This document shows positions 35,331-45,466 of a stretch of 64,000 bases of DNA, in pieces. Under the pieces are notes generated by a model. The model saw only the letters and a program-made list of their open reading frames with translations. It was not told where the DNA came from and made no database searches. This DNA is from Pleurodeles waltl (taxonomy: Eukaryota; Chordata; Amphibia; Caudata; Salamandridae), in the NCBI RefSeq assembly GCF_031143425.1, contig NC_090446.1:655175717-655239716 (forward strand), in the 5' to 3' direction. The position numbers were made by a program, and so were the translations under genes. Position 1 is the stretch's first letter. Every line of letters starts with the position of its first letter.

Positions 35331-35999
35331 AACAGCAGGACAAGTATGCTACCATCAAGTCAACAACTGGGTGTCCCAGATATAATGACTGGAAATATAG
35401 AAGGATGAATATAAATAAATAACTATGAACAGATATAAGGCACTTGGCAAGTCCAAAGTCCAACATGCCAAAGGCACAAATGACACCTCTGTGTGCCCCT
35501 ACTTGACACCTGACTGATATATGACTGCCACAGGGTAGGGGCATCAAGGGGGCAGGCAGACACGTCAGGGATTGGGGGGAGGAAGGTGGGGGTTGGGCTT
35601 GGGTTTGGGAGGATATTATTTGGCCATGGGAGGGTGGTCCTTGGGCTTTGGATAGGAAGGGGTTGACTTCTTGGCACGGGGCAGAGATACAAGCAGGGGG
35701 CAGGGGAGGACTTGGAGGTAGAAGGGCTGGGCTTGGGGAGGGACACAGACTATTTGGGGTATAAAGGGGTGGGAGAGGAATAGGGAACAGGGAAAACTTC
35801 AAGAGGAAATGCTGTTTCAGACATAAGGGATGGTCATGGCAAAAAGGTTTGTGGGTGGAGTTAGAGGGAGTGGTTGTAGGAGGTATTGGGGTGGATGTCT
35901 TGGGTGAAAGTGAGTGCGATGAGTGCTTGTGGGTGCTGGGTGTCTGTTGGGTGGGTGAGTGCGGGCATTTAGTTTCCTAGGGAGGAGGGGGAGGAGTGA
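35331..35999. other. Gene A tail region of Harbinger-2
   Basis: On - this encodes Pro/Ser/Lys-rich low-complexity frames (for example PKPSPSTSKSSPAP), comparable to the carboxyl tail of gene A in Harbinger-3 at 53780-53960. The exact end of gene A is undetermined. Confidence 0.35.
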
Positions 36000-38900
36000 G
36001 GTGCTGGGGGATGCCATGCTGGATGAGAGACTTTCTGTTGGGGTGGTGTCTGCAGGTATGTGTTGCATGTGAGGGAGTCGGAGGTTTGTGGTGGCTGTGG
36101 ATGTGGTGACTGGGTCTGCTGTTGTGTTGGATGTGGGAAAGACAGGAGTTGTGGCTAGATCAGTAAATGTTGATGTGGTGGCTGAAGGTGTGTCTGGTGT
36201 AGTATCTGTGAAGGAGGGGGTGGTGGAGGAGTCTGTGGAGGAAGTGGATGTTGGTGTGTCTGCCGGGGAGTGTTATTTGTGTGCATGCTGATGGTGAGTC
36301 TTGTGCTTGCGTTTGTTTGTGGCACCCTTGGCTGTTGAGGTGGATACATGTTCATGTGTCTGTGAGCTTTGACTGGGTTTGGGAAGAGGAGTTTGGGATT
36401 GGGAAGATGTAGGTGTAGAGAGATGGTAGACAAACGTTGACTGGATGCCATCAGTGTCAATAACAGAGCCTGAAAGGAGCTCTGTAGGCCAGCCAGGGCA
36501 CGTGAATGCCCTCCAGGAACGCATTGCTCTGCTGGACTTGAGCTTCCAGTCCCTGGATGGAATTCATGATGGTCAACTGACCCACTGAGATCAACCTCAG
36601 GAGGTCAATAGCCTCCTCACTTAGGGCAGCAGGCCTGACTGGGGCAGGGGTGCCTGTGGCAAAGGAAATGCCCACTCTCCTGGGTGAGCGGGTATGGGCA
36701 ACTGTGGAGTTACAGCGAGGGGTGTGGTAGCAAGGTGGGTGGCAGTAAGTGATGGGGCTGGGGTGGTCCCAGAAGTGTCTGCCACCGCCAGAGAGTGTCC
36801 ATTGGAGGAGGATTCTGAAGATGACGTGGATCATCCGTTCTCCGGGTGGCACTCCCCTTTCCCTCCGTGCCATTGGGTCCCTCGCTGTTGCTGGTAGCAT
36901 CACTCCGGGTCCCGTTCCCTGCAGCATCCCCACTCACTGGTGCCCCTTCTCCTTTGCCTGCTGATGTTGGTGCACACAAATAGTGAGAGAGAAGGAGGGA
37001 GAGAGATAGGAAGAGAGAGGGTTAATATATTCCTCCCATGCACACTTCTAAACATGCGCATCTGTGACAATACATATCCTGCCTAGCCTATCTCATGTGC
37101 CAATACACATGTCCTACATCATGTCACAACATGTGAACACTACCCACCCCTGTATGCCAACACTCACACCTACATCTACATCCAAGTAAGTCTTCACAAC
37201 TAGAGCCATACACATGATCACCACCATAACCATGTCCTCATGTATATCATGCCCTTGATGAACTACAAATATATCCCTGAAATCATAGGTATCCATACTC
37301 CTGTCACCCACTGGAAGTGCAGCTGCCTGAACCAAACACATCAGTCCATGTCCTTTGTAATATGTGCATGAGTGGATACTGCTGCCCACATCCCCACACA
37401 GCATCTCCCTGTCACATTACATGGCTGACATAACACTCTGTACAATAACGGCAATTAGATCTAAGAAGTGCTTAAGGCACAACAAGTTAGACAGCCATAC
37501 AGGTGACATCTGCTGTGAACAGCACAAGTCATGGGTACAGGCATGTGATTAGTCTGACCACATCACAGATAGAGAAGCTGCAGACACATCCATACCCAAT
37601 CACTGAGTGCAGTGTCACGCCTGATGAACATCAGGAACACACATATGCTATCATGATCCACATGCATTACCAACACACATGCAGTATCACCAGCAGCACT
37701 TCACAACATGATAACACCACCCTCACTCACACCATTCCAGATTTAGTAATATCTGCACCTAAGTCCAGACAACAAGTATATCAGATGGAAATTACCTGTA
37801 AACATTATGCATACATGGACTAACACCACTGCATTTGCACTGACAACACATCACACTATTGCATGGGACAGCCTCAGAAGAGAAAATATAACATTCATTT
37901 CACATCAAAACCTCATAAGTCATACAATACAGAATCCTGTCCTAATCACCCACTTCAGCTAGGCCAAGGGTGACAGACATTTTCCCACACTATCAGATGT
38001 TCCCCGAAGTAACCATTGATACATGATGTGGGCATCTAATAAGCTATGTTGCACTGGAATTGCTAGGCCAGTGGCATACATGCCATTAACATTATATATG
38101 GTGAATAAAGAGGTCTGTCTAGGCACTTACCACCTATAGAACCATCCCATTGTGTGCAAGCTTTAATCCCCACAAGTCCAGCACTTAGAAATGCATGATT
38201 ATTGCAATCAGACCGCATCAAAGGTACCTATCAAATGAGGTTACTTGTGCAACCTTCACAAACCCAAGAGATGAGCAGATTACTAAGATATGGGGATCCA
38301 ACTGTCAAGCCATTACTCCAGCCCTATACAAGTCATATTTGTGCTGGAAATGTTATGGCTACCTCACATGGAGTAAACAACAATACCAGTACATGATGTA
38401 TGTAGTCCCAATGAAAAACGCTGAGTTACACAGTTGCATGAACAGATAGGGAGTGGACTGACACATTAGAGCAACAAATGGCCAAATGCAATGGGTAGGG
38501 TGATACACAAGCTCACATCCATAATAAAGGCAGGATGGAGTCACACATGTGCCAATCTGATAAGACCATCTCCATAATGCTGACATGGAGATGTCTGGAA
38601 ATGGGAGATGTACATCCACTGACAAGAAACCATCAAAACACATCTTCAACTAATCGTCAGGCATGGTGGCTACTACCCATCCCCGCAAGTCTACATGTAT
38701 GTTGCATTGACTACATTTTTACATAAGCTACAGTGAGGCAGTGAATTCCATACAACCAGATTCAAGTCCCAGGATACAGTCGGTACTCACCCCTTTGTGG
38801 CTACTGTGCTGCCCTCTATCGCCCATCCACCTCAGAGTAGCACTGCCAAAATGCAGACCATTAGGGGGTCAGGGTCTAACGGCCACACCTTCCTCACTGG

Positions 38901-39398
38901 GAGGACATCCTCAGCTGGGCCTGCGTGTCCTTTTGGGCCCAGCATCTCAGGTGGTCCCACCACTTGTGATAATGGGTGCTCTGCCGGCTATGGACCTCCA
39001 GGGTCCACACTTCCTTGGCGATGGCACGCCAGATCCCTTACTTCTGATGGACGTTCACCTGCAAGGATAAGACAAACAAAAGGAGAAAGTAATGTCTACT
39101 GGCACCATACCTACAGGAGAGGCCTATACACATCCAACTCACCAAGTGCCCAAACATACCCATCCTCTCTGCCTAAACGGATTCAGTTGATGCCCTTTGC
39201 ATGCATCTATACTCCCTCACGGTACACTTACCCATTCACCATCACACGCATCCCTATCACACATGACTATGGCATTCGGCTCACCTGGTCTTCTGATGCC
39301 CCATGCAGCTGTTCATACAGAGGTAGGACCCCTTCTATAAGCTTCTCCAGCTCTTCTGGGGTGTAGGCTGGGGCCCTATCACCTGCAGGATGTGGCAT
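36000..39398 (-). pseudogene. Harbinger-2 gene A: Myb/SANT-like gene, three exons, broken
   Basis: Exon 1 is 39398-39285 (exactly 38 codons, as in the other copies), with AYTPEELEKLIEGVLPLYEQ and a GTGAG donor. Exon 2 is 39058-38791 (phase 0 to 1) and resembles copy 1 (IWRAIAKEVWTLEVHSRQ), but TAA replaces a codon near its start and TGA comes near its end. The acceptor at 36961/36962 opens exon 3 from 36960 (GKGEGAPVSGDAAGNGTRSD). After a frameshift this carries the conserved helical block IDLLRLISVGQLTIMNSIQG. It was a DNA-binding partner of the transposase, now inactive. Confidence 0.72.
37020..38780. other. Intron 2 of Harbinger-2 gene A, enlarged
   Basis: About 1.8 kb separates exons 2 and 3, against roughly 0.36-0.39 kb in the other copies. 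It is CA/AT-rich with no coding motifs. It may hold an unrecognised insertion. Confidence 0.45.
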
Positions 39399-39469
39399 GA
39401 TGGCTCCCAGAGACAGTACACACCAGCTCAGGTCGTGGAGGCCTTGCTAGCAACAGTGTCATGAGTCAA

Positions 39470-39690
39470 GTGAGCAAGGCTGCAGAAAAGGGTGGTCACG
39501 GCCGCCACGTACTGGACCGTCAACCCCTGGCAGTCATTGCCATTGGCCCCAAACCCCCATAGGTACCAATGTTAACCAATGACAAGTTGCACAGTGGTTG
39601 TGACCGTCTACTGCCATGAGGACATTCGCCGGCAGACTTAGGTCACTTTTATCTGTCCAGTGCTGCAGGACAGGCGGCTGCCATTTTGGG
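39470..39690. promoter_or_regulatory. Region upstream of gene A in Harbinger-2
   Basis: Contains GGTGGTCACGGCCGCCACGT, CCATTGGCCCC and ACCAATGTTAACCAATG, aligning with 3236-3440 of Harbinger-1. CpGs are more decayed than in Harbinger-1. Confidence 0.45.
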
Positions 39691-41264
39691 CACATCTGAT
39701 GCATTAATCTGCCAATATAAGTGTGCCATACACATTTTAGACCAAATTGGGGAGTAACCCCATGTTGTACCATCATGGTAGTGCTGACACGCGTGACATG
39801 CATGACAGTGACGTGATGTGCCAGTATATCTGTTGTTGGGCTTGCTTGGATACTCGGTGGCACATAGGTCGTCGCACTATATTGATATATCCCATTACAT
39901 TTGTAATGATCAGTGCAGGACAGCCCAGTCTGCCACATATGGTACACAACACATGTGATATGTGTCCTATATGACCTACAGTATCAACATTGTGGTCCAA
40001 GGCTGGTGTCCAAAGCGCTTCTGCATGCACATTATAGTTTAATGAAGGAGTGCTATGCAGGTCCTACATTGTTAGGTGTGTGCTATTTTGAAATGTTCTG
40101 CTTACATGTAGCAAGTGCATTTCTCAATGTACATCCTCTCCTCTCTACCTAGATACCCTGCCATGAGGAGATTGAGACAACCACCAGTGTCCTGTCCACT
40201 AGTTGACCTTGCAACCATAGACAGGCATATCATCCAGACCTATCATCTAAATCGACAGACCATCATGGATCTACTTGCACAGTTGGAACCTGATTTCTTA
40301 CCGGCCATAAGCAATGCTTATGCCATCCCTCCCACAGTACACATCCTGTCAGTGCTGCACTTTCTTGCCACAGACTCCTTTAAGAATACAGTGGGTTTGG
40401 CAGGTGGGATATCACAGCCCATGTTCAGTCTTGTGTTGAAGGATGTACTGTGCATTGTTGAAACACCTGGAGAGCTATGTCACGTCCCCCCAACATGCAG
40501 ATTTGGCCTATGTGAAGGCAGACTTTTATGATATGGCACACATCCCTCATGTGATAGGGGTCATTAATGGCACCCATACAGTCATGGTCCCTCCCAGTGT
40601 CAATGAGCAGGTGTCTCAGAACAGGAAGAACTACCACTCCATTAATATTCAGGTGGTGTGTCTGGCAGACCAGTACATCTCACAGGTCAGAGCCAAGTTT
40701 CCTGGATCTGTGCATGACTCTTTCACTTTGAGGATGTCCCACACATGATGACACGAGTACACAGAGAGAGGGCCTGTCTCCTTGGTATGTATGCATTTGA
40801 AGGTCGTTCACTGTTATGGCATCTGTCATCTACACCTGTCGCTGTACCTGTTATGTCACTGGTCCTACAATTTGTTACCCAGGTGATTTGGCTATACTAA
40901 CCTTCCCTGGCTGTTGACATCAGCGGGGTACCCTTCAACGGAAGGGGAAGTTCAATTCAATGAGGCCCATAGTAGGATGAGTCGTTGAATCATAATGACA
41001 TTTGGCCTCCTGAAGGCCAGATTCAGGTGCTTGGACCTATCTGGAGGTGCCCTCCTCTAATTACCTCAAACGTTTTGCCAGATTATAATGGCCTGCTGCA
41101 TGCTCCACAATCTAGCCCTAAGATGTCAGACACCATTGCTAGCTAATGAGGTTGAGGCAGCGGGACCTGTTGCTGGTTATGCTGATGTGGCAAGTGATGA
41201 AGAGGCAGCTGGGGAAGGTGCAGCTGACTCTAAGAATGAGCTGATCAATCAGTACTTCCAGTGA

Positions 41265-42249
41265 CATACAGGTATGTTGATAGTGGGTTGGCAAATGTTG
41301 TTTATCCACATTATTTACAGACAGGAGTCCTCTTTAGTTGACTCATCAGTGGGGGTGTAATGTGGTCCTATCCCTATGTGTGTGTGTTTGGGGAGCAGAC
41401 TGATTGACTGTAAGGTGCACCGTACAAGTGTCTCAAATCGAACAATTGTTCCCACTGAAGTTCCCTAGATTCACATCTCCAATGTAAGACAAATATTGGA
41501 CAATGTTTGCAGCATTCTCCTGTTCTCATGTCCTTCCACCCACTGACTGTGGTAATGAAATATGTGACTCTGCTACCTATGGCTTGAGGCATTCATAGTC
41601 ACTAGCCATTGCTGAATGATTTGAGGATTGAGGGTTGTACATAACAGATGGCAGCTACAGTGATTCATGAAGAATAGTCTGTGACTGGTATTGTGTAGGT
41701 AATCTCTGGGGGCCTCTATGTGCTGCATACGTGCTTTGGGTGGCTCCATGGCTTGCACCCTGATGGTAGTCTTTGTCATTGTCTTTTTGTAGGTTGGAAT
41801 ACTGACTATACTCTAGTGTGGGTCACGGTTTTGGACTGTGTGACATGTGTCCTGGGACATATTTGTTGTACTGTGTCTCCTGCTGAGGATGCCTCCCCGT
41901 GCTGTCCATTACACTGCCTGTTGGATGTAGGAGTGCATATCCATATCACATTTGGCAATCATGACTTTTGGTCTTGCAATGAAGACACATATACTGTAGC
42001 TGTGTTCCATTTGTGTTTATTGTGCATATATAGAAATTGTGGCAAAATTATTTGGTGCATACATTGTCCAAGAGGTGATGAGTGAGGTCATGGTAGATGG
42101 CATCATCAAAGTAGGTAGTACAGCTGTAGGTAGCACAGTTCCAGTGTCAAACTGCCAATGGGGAGATAGAGTCATGTCATTAAACAGTCAACAGAGAGTC
42201 TCAGTGACACACAAAGGAGACATGTCAGGTGAGGCTCACTTCCTGGTAG
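41265..42249. other. Convergent 3' region between transposase and gene B, Harbinger-2
   Basis: No coding motif is seen. TTTATT near 42016 gives AATAAA on -, a possible gene B poly(A) signal. ORFs here are low-complexity shadows. Confidence 0.4.
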
Positions 42250-43070
42250 TGGATGTGCCTTCATGTGGTCTTGGCATCTGCTCCAGCCGGATGTCTGGAT
42301 AGACGTCCACGTTTGCTGGGGGGTTCTTCAGCTACAGAAGGCGGCGTGTCTGAGGGCTGTGATTTCCCTGGAAGGGACTCCATTCTACTAGCACCCGCTG
42401 ATCTGGATGTGTCTGATGTTATGTTGCTAGTGGAAGGGGCCTGCTGGTGGATGGAGGCCCCATGCAGGGTGGTGTTGATATCCCTCAGCATCCCTGCAAT
42501 GGTGGCCATGGTGGGGCCTGCACTGCTGCATGACCTCGTGGTGGGATTCCCTCTGCTGCCTTTGTTTTTTCCCCAACATGTTTATGATCTGGTTCATCCT
42601 ATCCTGGGAACTTTGGTATATCCCAGGACTTGGGAGATGGTTTCCTGGTCAGTCAAATCCCTTGGGGGCCCCATCCTCTGGCCCACAGTCTCCCTCCCAC
42701 ACACCCTACCCCCATGTGCCTGTGCCCCTGGCATGGTGTGCCCACTCCTACTGTTAGGAGGAACTTCATTGTCTGGGTGTGAGGGGTTGACTTAGGTCCC
42801 TGTACTGTGGGGCACACAATAGTTTGATCTGTCCTTGGCACACAGGTTTGGGGACGAAGGGTTGGCTGTGATGTTGAATCCACAAAGCTGGGGGATTGAT
42901 GTGGACAGGGTGAGGCAGGGTGTCGTAGACTGACCAGGTGTCCCAGATAGGGCAGGTAGGTCATTAATGTCCAGACATCCAGGTATGTTGTCCTCACTGG
43001 GGCCTTCATCCTGAGGTGGGCTGGCAATCTCTGGTATTCTCTCCAGGGTGGCACTGGCAGGGGTACCTGT
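42250..43070 (-). pseudogene. Harbinger-2 gene B, exon 2 remnant
   Basis: On - the acidic/Ser-rich region of gene B exon 2 (near 43025-42880, decayed) is followed by a carboxyl part reading MATIAGMLRDINTTLHGASI. It ends in a basic tail, KRGRLSRHPAGADAKTT, near 42263. This matches the layout of gene B in copies 1 and 3. Exon 1 with the Myb/SANT domain is not recognisable between here and the right end of the element, so the gene is truncated. Confidence 0.6.
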
Positions 43071-43887
43071 GGATGGAGTGAGAGAGGGAGTTACATTTTG
43101 AAGATGTGCTTGCTCATCTCTTAATCATATGCAGACAGTGACTTGACATGATTGCCAGCAATGACAATGACAGATGCTGCACAGCATGCTACTGGTGGGA
43201 GATAGTGGTCTGTGACATGTGTACCATACTCCTTTTAGATTGGCGTCATTCAGGTTTAGTACCTCTGACTGTGTGGATGCGAACTGGTACTGAATGATAG
43301 TTCACATGACTGTTCTGCACTGTTAGATAGTGACTATTCATGAATGGTAGTTGTGAGTGGAAGATGGTTGGACATAGCAGCATAGTGTCCCAGTGGGAGG
43401 AGCGTATCGGAGTATGGAAGGCTAATTTTCCTGTCTGTGCTTGCTGTGCATGTGCATGGAGTCTTCCATCTCACATTCCATGCCTTGGAGGCTCACTTTC
43501 GGGGTGGTGGAGCCTGATAAGTGGCCAATTGGATTACTCATAGTGCTGTCGCTGTATTTAGCCTTTTTTGGCATTGTGTTGTGCCATTGCATTGCTGTCA
43601 TTGCCATGTGATGGTCCTTAGTCATAACATATTGTTGAATATAGCTAGTCCAATAGTCATACATGCAAGGGATGTGATGGGTGTGCATATTCCAGGTATT
43701 CAGTTAGATAGGCTAGTGCATTGTGGGAGTCATACTATTAGTATTTGCCAATGCTAACCGTGCCTTTGCCAAGCGCTGTGTGGGCAGATGGGCTGGGTGG
43801 GGGAAGCAACCCCAACCACGACTCCGGAAGAACGAAGTCATGAACAATGAAAGCGGAACAACACTTTAGTTAACCACAACTTTGTTG

Positions 43888-43945
43888 TTCTGTGCCTTAA
43901 CCACGCATGTGCTGAACAACTCACATGCAAGGTTAAGGCACAGAA
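43888..43945. other. 58-bp near-perfect inverted repeat (hairpin)
   Basis: The left arm TTCTGTGCCTTAACC plus GCATGTG pairs with CACATGC plus GGTTAAGGCACAGAA. One 2-base internal mismatch lies in the stem and the loop is about 10 bases. It sits about 35 bases before the G-rich minisatellite inside Harbinger-2. Confidence 0.85.
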
Positions 43946-43980
43946 GAAGGGAGTCAGCTTCTTTGGAGGACGCGCTCAGT

Positions 43981-44870
43981 TAAGTGGGGCTGGGGCCGTG
44001 TTTGGGGCAGTTTAGGTTAGGTTTTAGGGGGAATAGCTGTTGCAGTAGTTTTAGGGGCGGGGTGGGGGTTGCTGTAATTTTAGGGGCGGGTGAGAGGGTT
44101 GGGGTATTTTTTGTTTTAAGGGGCGGGGTGGGAGTCGGGGTAGTTTGGATTTTGGAGGGTCGTGGTAGTTTTAGGGGTGGAGTGGGGGGTCAGAGTATTT
44201 TTAGTTTTTAGGGGTGGGGTGGGAGGTCGGGTAGTTTAGGTTTTCGTGGGGTGGGTGGTCGCAGTAGCTTTAGGGCCTGGGTGGAGGGGTCAGGGTATTT
44301 TTATGTTTTACGGGTGGGGTATTTTATTTTTTGGGGGTTGTGGTAGTTTTAGAGGCGGGTGGAGGTCAGGGTAGGTTTGGATTTTAGGGGGTGGGGGTTG
44401 TGGTAGTTTTAGGGGCGGGGTGGGGGTCGCTTTAGTTTTAGGGGTGGGGTGGGGGTCAGGGTATTTTTAGTTTTTAAGGGTAGGGTGGGGGTCAGGGTAG
44501 TTTATGTTTTATGGGGGTCGCAGTAGTTTTAGGGGTGGGGTGGGGGTTCAGTGATTTTTAGTTTTTAGGGGCAGGCTAGGGGAGGGAGGGTAATTTAGGT
44601 TTTAGGGGATGGGGGTTGCGGTAGCTTTAGGGGTGGGGTAGGGGTCGCTGTAGTTTTAGGGGCAGGGGTTGGGGTATTTTTAGATTTTAAGGGCAGGGTG
44701 GGGGGTCGCATTAGTTTTAGGGGTGGGGTGGGGGTCGGGTAGTTTAGGTTTTAGGGTCGGGGTAGGGGTTGGGGTATTTTTAGTGTTTGGGTGGGGGTGT
44801 GGTCGGGGTAGTTTTAGGGGCAGGGGTGGGGGGAGCAGGTTATTTGGGGGGGTTGTGTGTGTAAGGGTGC
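43981..44870. repeat. G-rich minisatellite (TAGTTTTAGGGGCGGGGTGG type)
   Basis: Many copies of TAGTTTTAGGGGCGGGGTGG with GGGGTCGGGGTAGTTTAGGT or GGGTATTTTTAGTTTTTAGG variants. The higher-order unit is about 45-90 bp and irregular. The + strand is extremely G-rich with closely spaced G runs, so quadruplexes are plausible. It lies where gene B exon 1 would be expected. The frame at 43984-44211 is repeat translation. Confidence 0.9.
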
Positions 44871-45130
44871 GGTGTAGGGTGGTTTATGGGGTGTGAATGG
44901 GGATGCTTGTGGTGTGTGTGCGTGGTCATTATGTGTGTTTTGTGCTGGTAGTGCAGTTGTGTTGTGTGTGCTGATTGAGATGTGTATCTGTGCCTGTGGT
45001 GTACTGGTGCTATTTGAGTCTATTTGCCTGCTCTCTCTGTATGTGTGAATCAGTTTTGTAGCAAAGGATTGTGGGTTGTGTGGGGGTTGTTATAAAGTGC
45101 AGTGAGTAGGTGTGTCTGGTGTGGGATATT
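44871..45130 (-). promoter_or_regulatory. GT-rich leader and promoter remnant of Harbinger-2 gene B
   Basis: GTGTGTG-rich text with a TATA-like TTATAA near 45094 and a following AAACTGTCCAATGTTGTGTT. The last phrase matches GAATTGTCCAATGTGGTTGT in Harbinger-1 near 6893. The gene B promoter therefore survives although its first exon does not. Confidence 0.5.
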
Positions 45131-45466
45131 CAAACTGTCCAATGTTGTGTTGTGTTTCCACAGTAGTGGTTTCTCAGTGCGGCGATTAGCACCGCCAATG
45201 GTTTTCCACCGTGAAAGAACCGCTGTGGTGATTTGTGGCTCATAATCTGGTTGGTGGACTTCTATTGCCGTTGCTGTGCTGGTGGAGGAACCGTCTCTTT
45301 CCCATCCTCCTGTCTCCTGGCGGGGTTGGATTTGTGGCTGTTTTCTGGTGGACTTCAAAGCTTGACTCTTAAAACAGCGGTTGGATTACCACCAACATGG
45401 TGGTCTTTTGGAGGCCGCCACTGCAGCAGTCTTCCGAAAAGATCACCAAAGTTGTAACGAGTGCCC

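Larger units (their letters stand above)
34510..41264 (+). pseudogene. Harbinger-2 transposase, three exons, broken
   Basis: Exon 1 (34510-34580) reads MDLEVLPLFLLAQWLW followed by NQRRRQQ and ends in phase 2, with a decayed donor (ATGAGT). Exon 2 starts at 40153 after acceptor TACCTAG in matching phase. It carries the HTH-like region and GSVHDSF, with a frameshift near 40440. A 98-bp intron (40785-40882, GTATGT...CCCAG) splits the core just before the second catalytic Asp region, where one base is lost. Exon 3 ends at TGA 41262-41264 after YFQ. The first catalytic Asp is Asn (VINGTHT, codon 40566-40568), and the position of the catalytic Glu reads Ile in IIMTFGLLKARF. It cannot be active. 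Gene A lies antisense within intron 1. Confidence 0.75.
34245..45466 (+). mobile_element. Harbinger-2: 11.2-kb three-gene Harbinger transposon inserted in the provirus, TSD TTT
   Basis: The left end GGGGGTCATTAGGAGTTTTG is similar to the inverted right end GGGCACTCGTTACAACTTTG. TTT flanks both sides (34242-34244; 45467-45469). In transposase sense the order is TATA box and transposase exon 1, antisense gene A, transposase main exons, then antisense gene B. Every gene is broken. It exceeds Harbinger-3 by about 3.7 kb, about 0.9 kb of which is a G-rich minisatellite near gene B. Confidence 0.82.

Noticed and set aside
43981..44870. Possible interstitial telomere repeat
   Set aside because: TTTTAGGGG words occur but not in a regular TTAGGG array. 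The unit is a longer GC-rich minisatellite.
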